Source: Glaciecola sp965660815
Lineage (GTDB): Bacteria; Pseudomonadota; Gammaproteobacteria; Enterobacterales; Alteromonadaceae
Assembly (NCBI GenBank): GCA_965660815.1
Contig: CBFIBG010000071.1
Coordinates: forward strand, 1 to 15,835
Direction of reading: 5' to 3'
DNA length: 15,835 nucleotides
Shown here: positions 1 through 6,584 of the stretch, one piece after another
Position numbering within the stretch: position 1 is the first letter of the stretch
How the letters are laid out: the number at the start of each line of letters is the position of its first letter
Translations under genes and position numbers: made by a program
The notes under the pieces: generated by a model
What the model was told of the DNA's origin: nothing
Databases searched by the model: none
The model's input: only the letters and a program-made list of their open reading frames with translations

Positions 1-99
1 CATGATATTTTCTAATGATACATATTTGATACAAATAAAATCAGCCTAAAAATACTAAATTTAACTTTACTTGTAAGTTATTGAATTTATTAATTTAAA

Positions 100-186
100 T
101 GGTGCCCGGGGCCGGACTTGAACCGGCACACCATTACTGGCGAGGGATTTTAAATCCCTTGTGTCTACCAATTTCACCACCCGGGC
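100..186 (-). tRNA. tRNA-Leu (anticodon UAA)
   Basis: The minus strand folds as an 87 nt class II (long variable arm) tRNA. The acceptor strands are GCCCGGG (5' end at 186-180) and CCCGGGC (110-104), followed by discriminator A and an encoded CCA at 102-100. The anticodon loop is TTTAAAA, with TAA at its centre, which gives leucine. It is the last member of a Gly-Cys-Leu tRNA cluster, the same order as glyW-cysT-leuZ downstream of pgsA in E. coli. The 99 bases beyond it to the window edge are AT-rich; I see only a weak 5 bp hairpin near 63-79 and no convincing terminator. Confidence 0.97.
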
Positions 187-229
187 TTTACTTGGGGGCT
201 AGCACTATTAGTGCTTTCACCAGATAATC

Positions 230-303
230 TGGAGGCGGAACCCGGAGTCGAACCGAGATCCACGGATTTGCAATCCGCTGCATAGCCATTCTGCCATTCC
301 GCC
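230..303 (-). tRNA. tRNA-Cys (anticodon GCA)
   Basis: This is a 74 nt cloverleaf on the minus strand. The acceptor strands are GGCGGAA (303-297) and TTCCGCC (240-234). Discriminator U73, the usual identity base for tRNA-Cys, is followed by an encoded CCA at 232-230. The anticodon loop TTGCAAA gives anticodon GCA. It is the middle gene of the Gly-Cys-Leu cluster and is presumably processed from one transcript that starts upstream of tRNA-Gly. Confidence 0.97.
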
Positions 304-366
304 GCAAAACTTCGCTAACGCTTTGGAGTGCAAGCGTTAAACACTTCCAACACTCTAAAAAGAGAT

Positions 367-442
<76 letters not shown>

Positions 443-459
443 TCTGAAATGTGCGGTGC

Positions 460-487
460 ATTCTACATGCTAAATAAAAGCTGTCAA
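460..487 (-). promoter_or_regulatory. Promoter of the tRNA-Gly-Cys-Leu cluster
   Basis: On the minus strand a perfect -35 box TTGACA (487-482) is followed by a 16 nt spacer and -10 box TAGAAT (465-460). A GC-rich discriminator GCACCGC follows, just upstream of tRNA-Gly. A GC-rich discriminator is typical of stable-RNA promoters under stringent (ppGpp) control; that regulation is inferred from sequence alone. Confidence 0.8.
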
Positions 488-584
488 CTACAAATCTAGA
501 GAATTTATACCGTTCAGTCAAATTTTGTACAAAAGTAAGTATCTGAGCTTTTAAACCCTTTCAAGGACTGTTTTAGGTCAGACT

Positions 585-1163
585 TTACCCCGTATTATTG
601 TTGCTTCTGATAGCTTTAAAAGCCTCTTTGGTATAAACAATCATTGACCAAAAAGACAATATAGCAGAAACATAAAGAAGTATTTTCCCTAAAAATACCC
701 AATATATAGGTACTCCCATGAAACTGTCTAAGCCTGACAATAGGCCGATGAGTGCTAACATTTGAGTCATTGTTTTGGCTTTACCTATAAAACTGACTTT
801 AACCGAGTCAGACGCACCAATGCTCGACATCCACTCCCTTAACGCAGAAACGTAAATTTCACGTATCATTAAAATAATTGCCGCCGCTGTAATTGTTACA
901 GATGCATATTCGTGCGTTATCATAAGCAATGCCGTAGCAACAATGAGTTTGTCTGCAACGGGGTCTAGGAAGGCTCCGAAAGGACTTGATTGCTTTAGCT
1001 TTCTCGCCAAATAACCGTCGACCCAATCAGTTATGGCCGCTAGCCAAAAAATCAACGCCGCCACTTCATGAGCCCAGCGCCAATCCAAGAAGTAAACGGT
1101 AACAAAAATTGGTATTAACGCAACTCTAAACAGCGTAATAACATTAGGAATTGTCCACACCAC
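585..1163 (-). CDS. pgsA: CDP-diacylglycerol--glycerol-3-phosphate 3-phosphatidyltransferase (PgsA)
   Basis: This integral membrane enzyme transfers a phosphatidyl group from CDP-diacylglycerol to glycerol-3-phosphate, making phosphatidylglycerophosphate, the committed step to phosphatidylglycerol and cardiolipin. The 192 aa product has the CDP-alcohol phosphatidyltransferase signature D46-x2-D49-G50-x2-A53-R54-x8-G63-x3-D67-x3-D71, which binds the metal and CDP. Several hydrophobic helices surround it. The start is a GTG, with a second GTG directly after it; the first places the IP dipeptide at residues 5-6 as in E. coli PgsA (recalled MQFNIP start). The gene is the third in uvrY-uvrC-pgsA, 54 nt after uvrC. 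The order matches E. coli. Start choice is less certain than identity because no strong Shine-Dalgarno precedes it. Confidence 0.96.
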   Translation of the reverse strand: MVWTIPNVITLFRVALIPIFVTVYFLDWRWAHEVAALIFWLAAITDWVDGYLARKLKQSSPFGAFLDPVADKLIVATALLMITHEYASVTITAAAIILMIREIYVSALREWMSSIGASDSVKVSFIGKAKTMTQMLALIGLLSGLDSFMGVPIYWVFLGKILLYVSAILSFWSMIVYTKEAFKAIRSNNNTG

Positions 1164-1217
1164 AGCTATATATCTCTTGATTAATATTCCGAGTGAATGA
1201 TACCAGAACTTGAAAGC

Positions 1218-3050
1218 TTATGAATGTAAATAATCATAAATTGATTCAGCGAGCGATTTACTGATGCCTGGAACTTTAGAAATCTCATCTTGACTAGCCT
1301 TTTTCAATCCATGCAGCCCGCCCATGAATTTCAAAAGCATAGCTCTTTTTTTAGCGCCTATTCCAGGTATGCTCTCAAGAGGTGAAGTTGTTTTCACCTT
1401 TTGTCTTCTATTTCGATGTCCTGCGATGGCAAAACGGTGGGATTCGTCACGAATATGTTGAATAAGGTGCAACCCCGGAGCGTCTGACTCGACTGCAATA
1501 GTATCGTGGGAATAAGCATAAATGAGAGTCTCAAGACCTGGCTTACGAGTCGTGCCTTTTGCGACGCCGACAATAATAGGTTTTTTATCGTCAGGCCAAT
1601 CTTTAAAATGTTGTTCGGCTTGAGATAATTGGCCTTTACCACCATCTATAAGCAACAAATCTGGCAGTTTTGAAAGACTGTTTGCGGATTTATATCGCCT
1701 TTTTAGAGCCTGAGCCATCGCTGCATAATCGTCACCTGGCGTAATGCCTTCAATATTGAATGTCCTATAGTCAGCTTTAAGTGGTCCATTACGGTCAAAT
1801 ACCACACATGAAGCCACAGTTTGCTGTCCTGAAGTATGGGAAATATCAAAACACTCCATACGTTTTATGGGCACATCGACTTCCAATGTTTGCTCTAAAT
1901 CTGTAAATCGTTCAAAGATGGCCCTTTGCTGGTTTTGTTGTGTTTCCAGAGCATTCAAAGCATTATTGTTTGCGATCTGAAGATATTTTCGTTTCTCGTC
2001 TCTCACGCCCTCATAAAACTGAACCTTATATTTAGCTTCTTGGCTTAAAACAATTGACACTTCATCCATTTCTTCAAATTTTATGGGTATGACTATTTGC
2101 TTTGGAATTAATTTATTGCCAGCCAAATAAAACTGTAATAGAAATGATTGGAACAGTTCCTCGTTTGTTATTCCTTTTGGCACTTTAGGAAAAAATGATT
2201 TGCTACCAAGAACTTGGTTATCTCTTATGAAAATGGCAAATATACACGCTATTCCATTTTTAAACGAGAAGCCAAACACATCCAGCTCTTGCTGCGTGCC
2301 AGCAACGAATTGCTGCTCTTGTACTTTTCGTAACGCGCTTATTTGATCTCTATATCTGGCAGCCGCTTCGAAATTCAGTGATTCGCTCGCCTCTTCCATT
2401 TTGTTCACTAGCTTTTCAATCACCTGAGTATTTTTACCTTGCAAAAATAGAGACGCCAACTGAACTTGTTCTTTATATTCATTATCGGTGACGTGGCCGT
2501 GAACACAAGGAGCGCTGCAACGCTTCATTTGATATTGAAGACAAGGACGACTCCTGGCTCTGTAATAACTATCTTCACATTGCCTCACAGGAAAAATTTT
2601 TTGCATACTGCGAAGACTTTCACGAACAGACCATGCACTGGGGTATGGTCCGAAATATTTGCCCTTTTTTTTCTTTGGGCCTCTATGAAACGCAAGTCGA
2701 GGATGTTCATGTTCAGATAAAAATATGAAAGGATAAGACTTGTCATCGCGAAGAACCACATTATATCTGGGTCGATACTTTTTGATGTAATTGTTTTCGA
2801 GTAAAAAAGCCTCGGTCTCACTTGACACTATAGTGACATCAATATTATGGATATTTTTTACTAAAGTTTGTGTTTTTACGCTATCGAGGTTTTTTCTGAA
2901 ATAACTTGTTAGTCTTTTTTTCAGATTTTTAGCTTTTCCAACGTAAATCACATCGCCTTTCTTGTCATACATCCTGTAGACACCAGGCTTGCTGGTAACG
3001 TGGGCTAAAAAGTGCTGATATTCAAAATAGTCGTCTGAATCAACTGACAT
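1218..3050 (-). CDS. uvrC: Excinuclease ABC subunit C (UvrC)
   Basis: UvrC makes the 3' and 5' incisions around bulky DNA lesions in the UvrABC nucleotide excision repair complex. The 610 aa length equals the E. coli protein as I recall it. The N-terminal GIY-YIG nuclease (about 20-100) has GVY at 23-25 and YVG at 36-38. Four cysteines (C158, C170, C178, C182) match the Fe-S-type cysteine cluster of UvrC. A UVR helical hairpin (about 205-240) contacts UvrB. The RNase H-like 5'-incision domain has D402, D469 and H538. Tandem helix-hairpin-helix motifs lie at about 558-605. The ATG directly abuts the TAA of uvrY (TAAATG on the minus strand), so translation is probably coupled. No key residue is missing. 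Confidence 0.98.
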   Translation of the reverse strand: MSVDSDDYFEYQHFLAHVTSKPGVYRMYDKKGDVIYVGKAKNLKKRLTSYFRKNLDSVKTQTLVKNIHNIDVTIVSSETEAFLLENNYIKKYRPRYNVVLRDDKSYPFIFLSEHEHPRLAFHRGPKKKKGKYFGPYPSAWSVRESLRSMQKIFPVRQCEDSYYRARSRPCLQYQMKRCSAPCVHGHVTDNEYKEQVQLASLFLQGKNTQVIEKLVNKMEEASESLNFEAAARYRDQISALRKVQEQQFVAGTQQELDVFGFSFKNGIACIFAIFIRDNQVLGSKSFFPKVPKGITNEELFQSFLLQFYLAGNKLIPKQIVIPIKFEEMDEVSIVLSQEAKYKVQFYEGVRDEKRKYLQIANNNALNALETQQNQQRAIFERFTDLEQTLEVDVPIKRMECFDISHTSGQQTVASCVVFDRNGPLKADYRTFNIEGITPGDDYAAMAQALKRRYKSANSLSKLPDLLLIDGGKGQLSQAEQHFKDWPDDKKPIIVGVAKGTTRKPGLETLIYAYSHDTIAVESDAPGLHLIQHIRDESHRFAIAGHRNRRQKVKTTSPLESIPGIGAKKRAMLLKFMGGLHGLKKASQDEISKVPGISKSLAESIYDYLHS

Positions 3051-3692
3051 TTAGGCGAAAGGTTGTATGATATTATGTCTAAGCGCTAAATGTGTTAAAT
3101 CAACATCAGATTGTACATTTAATTTATCGAACATTCTGTATCGGTAAGTATTGACTGTTTTAGCACTTAAATTCAATTTTGCTGCAATCTCTGTGACTCT
3201 AATCCCTCGAGTGAGCATAAGTGTAATTTCAAGCTCACGATCGGATAGTTGACCAAACGGATTATCGTCATCGCCAGTGAGGCGACCTAAAGCAATTGTT
3301 TGTGCCACGTCTGGAGACACATATTTTTGGCCAGATTGAACTTTATAAATGGCATTTATCATCTCGTCTTTGCCAGCGTCTTTGGTAATAAATCCATCTG
3401 CCCCAGCCTGCATTATCTTGGTCGGAAACGGATTTGTCTTGTGCATTGACAAACATATTACACGCGCTGAATCGCAGATTCGAATGACTTTTTTGGTCGC
3501 TTCTAAACCACCTATACCTGGCATACTAATGTCCATTAACACTATGTCTGGAGAATTGCGCCTGCAAAACTCTATTGCCTTTTCACCTGTCTCGGCTTCA
3601 CCAACGACTTCGAAGTCCTTAACATCATTTAAAATTCGTACAATCCCTGTTCTTACGAGGTCGTGGTCGTCAACAACTAATATCTTGATCAC
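3051..3692 (-). CDS. uvrY: Two-component response regulator UvrY (LuxR/FixJ family)
   Basis: This is the response regulator partner of BarA-type sensors (UvrY/GacA/SirA family). In relatives it activates CsrA-sequestering small RNAs. The receiver domain occupies about residues 1-120, with the acidic pair D8-D9, phospho-acceptor D54 in VLMDISMPG and K105. A LuxR-type helix-turn-helix lies at about 148-209 (LSDRELE, then AKTVNTYRYRMF). I chose the GTG at 3692-3690 over the ATG at 3719 for three reasons. It has an AAGG Shine-Dalgarno 9 nt upstream. It puts the phospho-acceptor at D54 as in E. coli UvrY. A -10-like TATAGT at 3730-3725 would start transcription near the ATG itself. The upstream ATG would add nine residues. 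The stop abuts uvrC, as expected for the uvrY-uvrC operon. Confidence 0.95.
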   Translation of the reverse strand: MIKILVVDDHDLVRTGIVRILNDVKDFEVVGEAETGEKAIEFCRRNSPDIVLMDISMPGIGGLEATKKVIRICDSARVICLSMHKTNPFPTKIMQAGADGFITKDAGKDEMINAIYKVQSGQKYVSPDVAQTIALGRLTGDDDNPFGQLSDRELEITLMLTRGIRVTEIAAKLNLSAKTVNTYRYRMFDKLNVQSDVDLTHLALRHNIIQPFA

Positions 3693-3895
3693 TTCGTAGA
3701 ACCTTTTTACTTTTTTCATAGAATACTATATTTTGCGAAATATTCTATAGTTTTTTGGTCCTATCAAAAGCTGCTCAACAAAACGAAAATTATTAGTAGG
3801 GTATTGATAAATAAAGGAATAAAAAATATCAGCATTTTATTGCTTTGGTAAATACAACGAGTTATTTAATTTCCTACTTGTCAATTAGCCCTCGT

Positions 3896-3940
3896 CGCTT
3901 CGCGGTGCCTTCGGCAATTCAAATCGCTCCCTGCGATTTG
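3896..3940. repeat. Cluster of three adjacent short hairpins
   Basis: There are three perfect inverted repeats in 45 bases. They are CGC-ttc-GCG (3896-3904), TGCC-ttc-GGCA (3906-3916) and an 8 bp stem CAAATCGC/GCGATTTG around a 5 nt loop (3920-3940). The block lies downstream of tRNA-Ser and its terminator. It could be part of a structured RNA, a dispersed intergenic repeat or a decayed tRNA-associated sequence; nothing seen here decides between these. Confidence 0.5.
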
Positions 3941-3988
3941 TCGAACCAAGGGACTCTCATCAAATCATCACTTTCTTCCAAACATAAA

Positions 3989-4012
3989 AAAACCCGCCTA
4001 CCGACGGGTTTC
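3989..4012 (-). terminator. Rho-independent terminator of tRNA-Ser
   Basis: On the minus strand, just after the tRNA-Ser 3' end, a 7 bp stem AAACCCG/CGGGTTT encloses an 8 nt loop. It is followed by a run of T on that strand (seen as A at 3984-3992). This is a typical intrinsic terminator for a single tRNA transcript. Confidence 0.85.
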
Positions 4013-4020
4013 TTTATATT

Positions 4021-4112
4021 TGGCGGAGAGTGAGGGATTCGAACCCCCGGTACGTTTGACCGTACGTCTGATTTCAAGTCAGGTGCATTCAACCAGGCTC
4101 TGCCAACTCTCC
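4021..4112 (-). tRNA. serT: tRNA-Ser (anticodon UGA)
   Basis: This is a 92 nt class II tRNA on the minus strand. The acceptor strands are GGAGAGT (4112-4106) and ACTCTCC (4031-4025). Discriminator G is followed by an encoded CCA (4023-4021). A long variable arm is present. The anticodon loop CTTGAAA gives TGA. It is divergent from the yccA-like gene; tRNA-Ser(UGA) serT is also a neighbour of yccA in E. coli, which supports the symbol. Confidence 0.97.
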
Positions 4113-4123
4113 AGTGGGTGCGC

Positions 4124-4152
4124 ATATTAAATTTGAATGGCGCTCTTGTAAA
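4124..4152 (-). promoter_or_regulatory. Promoter of tRNA-Ser
   Basis: On the minus strand -35 TTTACA (4152-4147) is followed by exactly 17 nt and -10 TAATAT (4129-4124). A GC-rich discriminator GCGCACCC leads to the tRNA 5' end at 4112. The layout is that of a stringently controlled stable-RNA promoter, by inference from sequence. Confidence 0.7.
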
Positions 4153-4359
4153 GGGGAAAATCTAAAAAATTAAAGAAAAACTGGTTAAGCGCAGGTTTTT
4201 TCGCCAAGCTTTACACTATTAGTCAAAAAATGTTCGAAAAATCTTGAAAAAAGGAACCAAACACCTTACATATACTCTAAGATTCCGTAGGGTAATCCTG
4301 TTATCAGATTTTACGTATCTATAACTGACCATACATTGTTTAATTAACCGGAGAAAATA

Positions 4360-5019
4360 ATGGACAGACGTACTTTGTATTCTAATGCGAGCGAAAGTTC
4401 TGCGATAGAAATAAATAAGGTGCTTCGCAACACATACATGCTGTTAGCATTAACCTTAGGTTTTAGTGCTATAACAGCAACTATTACTTCATTCATGAAC
4501 ATAGGCATGGTTGGATACTTTGCCATGGTTATCGGTGCATTTATCAGTTTATTTATTGTGCACAAAAAAGCAGATAGTGCGGCCGGTTTATTTTGGGTAT
4601 TTGCATTTACAGGCTTACTTGGTGGCTCACTTGGACCTATCCTAAGTATGTACATCGCCGCCGGCATGAGTCACCTTATCGCTCAAGCACTCGGCGCGAC
4701 AGCTGTTGTGTTTTTGACCTTGTCTGCTTACGCCTTAGTTTCTAAGAAAGATTTTAGCTTTCTGGGGGGCTTCTTAATGATTGGTATGGTTGTGGTATTG
4801 CTTGGTATCATTGCCAACATATTCTTCCAAATGCCGGGAATGGCGCTTGCTATTAACGCTGCCATTATTTTTATAATGTCTGGGTTTATATTGTTTGATA
4901 CAAGCCGCATCATTCACGGTGGAGAGACAAACTATATTAGAGCGACCGTAGGTTTGTACTTAAGTATTTATAACATCTTCTTGTCTATCCTACAGTTACT
5001 TGGTGCATCAGAAGACTAA
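4360..5019 (+). CDS. yccA: Bax inhibitor-1/YccA family inner membrane protein
   Basis: This is a 219 aa polytopic inner membrane protein of the BI-1/YccA/TMBIM family, the same length as E. coli YccA as recalled. It has about seven hydrophobic helices. Family segments visible include the N-terminal VLRNTYMLLALTL, a central FTGLLGGSLGPIL and a C-terminal IIHGGETNYIRATVGLYLSIYN. In E. coli YccA binds the FtsH protease and modulates its degradation of membrane proteins; that role is carried over from the family. A GGAG Shine-Dalgarno lies about 8 nt before the ATG. The gene stands alone, with a strong terminator behind it and tRNA-Ser divergent upstream. The upstream 247 bases hold its promoter, but I could not assign the boxes with confidence. 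Confidence 0.95.
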   Translation: MDRRTLYSNASESSAIEINKVLRNTYMLLALTLGFSAITATITSFMNIGMVGYFAMVIGAFISLFIVHKKADSAAGLFWVFAFTGLLGGSLGPILSMYIAAGMSHLIAQALGATAVVFLTLSAYALVSKKDFSFLGGFLMIGMVVVLLGIIANIFFQMPGMALAINAAIIFIMSGFILFDTSRIIHGGETNYIRATVGLYLSIYNIFLSILQLLGASED

Positions 5020-5046
5020 TATCGGTATTGATGATAATAGCAAGAC

Positions 5047-5074
5047 AAAGCACTCCTTTTTAGGGGTGCTTTTT
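5047..5074 (+). terminator. Rho-independent terminator after yccA
   Basis: A 10 bp stem AAAGCACTCC/GGGGTGCTTT (one T-G pair) with a 6 nt loop runs into TTTT. It lies 27 nt after the yccA stop and separates yccA from the tus genes. Confidence 0.88.
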
Positions 5075-5155
5075 AATTTAGAGAATCAATATCATTAACC
5101 TAAATTATTAATTTACTGCATTACTACAAATGTAGAATTAAAATTAGAGTAAATT

Positions 5156-5566
5156 ATGGCTACAAGCTCTGGCACATTTTCTCAACAAACTTCGTTTACT
5201 GTCATGGTTTCTAAAGCGCCCTACGACTCTAGAAATGCGGAAAGTGCTTTGAAATTTTGTTGGTCAGCATTAAGCAAAGGTCACAAAGTCGACCAAGTCT
5301 TTTTCTACCAATCGGGAGTTCATTGTGCCTCGAATCTACTTGTTCCTCCAAGTGACGAAACCAATATTCATAAAGAATGGCTAAAACTATATGAAAAGTT
5401 TGGTGTAAAACTCAACGTCTGTAATACTGCAGCCTCTCGCAGAGGAATCCTTAACCAAGAATTTGGCTTAACGGGCATCTTTAACGTAGAAGAACCTTTT
5501 GTTATGACCGGTTTAAGTGATTATTTTACAGCATTGCACTCTGGGTCAAAAAACATTCAATTTTAA
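5156..5566 (+). CDS. tusD: Sulfurtransferase subunit TusD (DsrE-like)
   Basis: TusD is the catalytic subunit of the TusBCD hexamer. It accepts persulfide sulfur from TusA and passes it to TusE and then MnmA for 2-thiouridine at wobble U34 of tRNA. The 136 aa product shows the DsrE/F fold start FTVMVSKAPY at 14-23, GHKVDQVFFYQSGV at 42-55 and the conserved active cysteine C89 in NVCNTAASRRG. The N-terminus is about 12 residues longer than E. coli TusD. The only other nearby ATG (codon 17) would cut into the first beta strand, so the first ATG is kept. It heads tusD-tusC-tusB-tusE. A small palindrome CTACA-aa-TGTAG at 5124-5135 lies upstream, of unknown meaning. Confidence 0.95.
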   Translation: MATSSGTFSQQTSFTVMVSKAPYDSRNAESALKFCWSALSKGHKVDQVFFYQSGVHCASNLLVPPSDETNIHKEWLKLYEKFGVKLNVCNTAASRRGILNQEFGLTGIFNVEEPFVMTGLSDYFTALHSGSKNIQF

Positions 5567-5605
5567 TAAAATTAACTAACAAATTAACTTAATGGAAAGT
5601 ATCCT

Positions 5606-5959
5606 TTGGACTTATTGGTAATTACCAGCAAACCACCATATTCAACGAGTTCTGCCATCGATGCACTTGAAGCCGCGTTGGCAGCAACCAATATTGGCTT
5701 AGAAGTAGGGTTCTTGTTTAGAAACGAAGCTGTTTATCAACTAGTAAACGACCAGGCCCCCGATGGCATTTATCATAAATCGACACTAAAACGACTTTCT
5801 TTGTTGCCGCTGTTTGACATCGAATCCATTTTTGTATGTAAAAAAAGTGCCATAGAGTACGACATCAAGTTAGATCATTTAGATTTTGATTTTGAAATGG
5901 TAAACTTTAATCAGATTCAAGATATTATTACCAAGTCAAAATCGGTGTTGAGTTTCTGA
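5606..5959 (+). CDS. tusC: Sulfurtransferase complex subunit TusC (DsrF-like)
   Basis: This is a structural subunit of the TusBCD sulfur-relay complex. It has 117 aa, close to the 119 aa of E. coli TusC as recalled. The DsrE/F-type N-terminus LLVITSKPPYSTSSAIDALE and the segment LLPLFDIESIFVC match the family. It must start at TTG (5606). The frame is closed by TAA at 5585-5587 and contains no ATG/GTG in between, and a GGAAAG Shine-Dalgarno sits 6 nt upstream. An out-of-frame ATG at 5592 overlaps the ribosome binding site. It lies 39 nt after tusD and 2 nt before tusB. Confidence 0.93.
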   Translation: MDLLVITSKPPYSTSSAIDALEAALAATNIGLEVGFLFRNEAVYQLVNDQAPDGIYHKSTLKRLSLLPLFDIESIFVCKKSAIEYDIKLDHLDFDFEMVNFNQIQDIITKSKSVLSF

Positions 5960-5961
5960 TC

Positions 5962-6216
5962 ATGTTAGTGCAAATATTTGAGAATAATATTGAAAAAGTC
6001 ATCGAACTAATAAGTGGCGGTGAAGCCTTTGTATTACTTCAAAACGGAGTGTATTGGTCCCGTGAATTATTGGCACTAACTACTAAACCAATATTTGGGC
6101 TTCAGTCAGACTTTGAGGCCGCTGGATTAACCGCTCCCGCTGACGTTGAATTGATATCAAATGAAGTATGGGTTGATCTGTGTGCCAAGCATACTCCCAT
6201 CGTGTCAATACAATAA
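5962..6216 (+). CDS. tusB: Sulfurtransferase complex subunit TusB (DsrH-like)
   Basis: This is the smallest subunit of TusBCD, 84 aa, slightly shorter than E. coli TusB. The DsrH-family pattern is visible as LISGGEAFVLLQNGVYW (17-33), a small alpha/beta domain, with IFGLQSDFEAAGL following. Its ATG is 2 nt after the tusC stop (TGATCATG), so the two are probably translationally coupled. A role in stabilising the complex is inferred from the family. Confidence 0.92.
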   Translation: MLVQIFENNIEKVIELISGGEAFVLLQNGVYWSRELLALTTKPIFGLQSDFEAAGLTAPADVELISNEVWVDLCAKHTPIVSIQ

Positions 6217-6228
6217 GCATCAATTATT

Positions 6229-6573
6229 ATGGATGAGCAAAAAAGCATTTTTATAGATAATAAAGCTATCGAAACCGATAAAGAGGGCTATTTGCTTAAC
6301 TCTGATGAATGGGATAAAACCGTGGCTGAACATATTGCAATGCTTGAGCAAATAAAATTGACTCAGGAACATTGGCAAATTATACACTTTGTAAGAGAAT
6401 TTTATTTGAAATACGACACAAGCCCTGCCATTCGAGCCTTAGTGAAATCTTTGAGATCAGAGTATGGAGAGGAGAAAGGAAACAGTCGATACTTATATCG
6501 TTTGTTTCCTAAAGGCCCTGCCAAAATAGCGACTAAGCTAGCAGGACTTCCTAAGCCGGCCAAATGCCTTTAA
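6229..6573 (+). CDS. tusE: Sulfur carrier protein TusE (DsrC family)
   Basis: TusE accepts sulfur from TusD and hands it to MnmA bound to tRNA. The 114 aa product carries the DsrC/TusE core EEKGNSRYLYRLFPKGPAK (81-99). It ends in the C-terminal arm LPKPAKCL with the single, penultimate cysteine C113 that carries the persulfide. It lacks the second cysteine of the sulfite-reductase-linked DsrC proteins, so it is the tRNA-thiolation type. In E. coli tusE (yccK) lies beside yccA, away from tusDCB; here all four tus genes are together. The stop is 11 nt from the convergent serS stop. Confidence 0.96.
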   Translation: MDEQKSIFIDNKAIETDKEGYLLNSDEWDKTVAEHIAMLEQIKLTQEHWQIIHFVREFYLKYDTSPAIRALVKSLRSEYGEEKGNSRYLYRLFPKGPAKIATKLAGLPKPAKCL

Positions 6574-6584
6574 TCTAAACCCAC

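Larger units (their letters stand above)
3693..4020. other. Intergenic region between uvrY and tRNA-Ser, with a hairpin-rich block
   Basis: I find no convincing gene here. From uvrY outward it holds a candidate uvrY -10 box (3725-3730), an AT-rich stretch (about 3740-3880) and a cluster of three short perfect hairpins at 3896-3940. The tRNA-Ser terminator follows at 3989-4012. A reading frame crossing from tRNA-Ser into this block is a shadow of the tRNA and the hairpins. Confidence 0.6.

Noticed and set aside
3721..3752. GAATA...TATTC imperfect palindrome followed by TTTTTT as a plus-strand terminator
   Set aside because: No plus-strand gene precedes it and the stem is poor; it more likely overlaps the uvrY promoter.
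3919..4125. 68-codon minus-strand open frame across tRNA-Ser
   Set aside because: It runs through the tRNA gene, its terminator and the hairpin block; it is a shadow of RNA sequence.
4244..4276. Promoter TTGAAA with TACATA/TATACT before yccA
   Set aside because: The -10 at correct spacing is poor and the better TATACT would need a 21 nt spacer.
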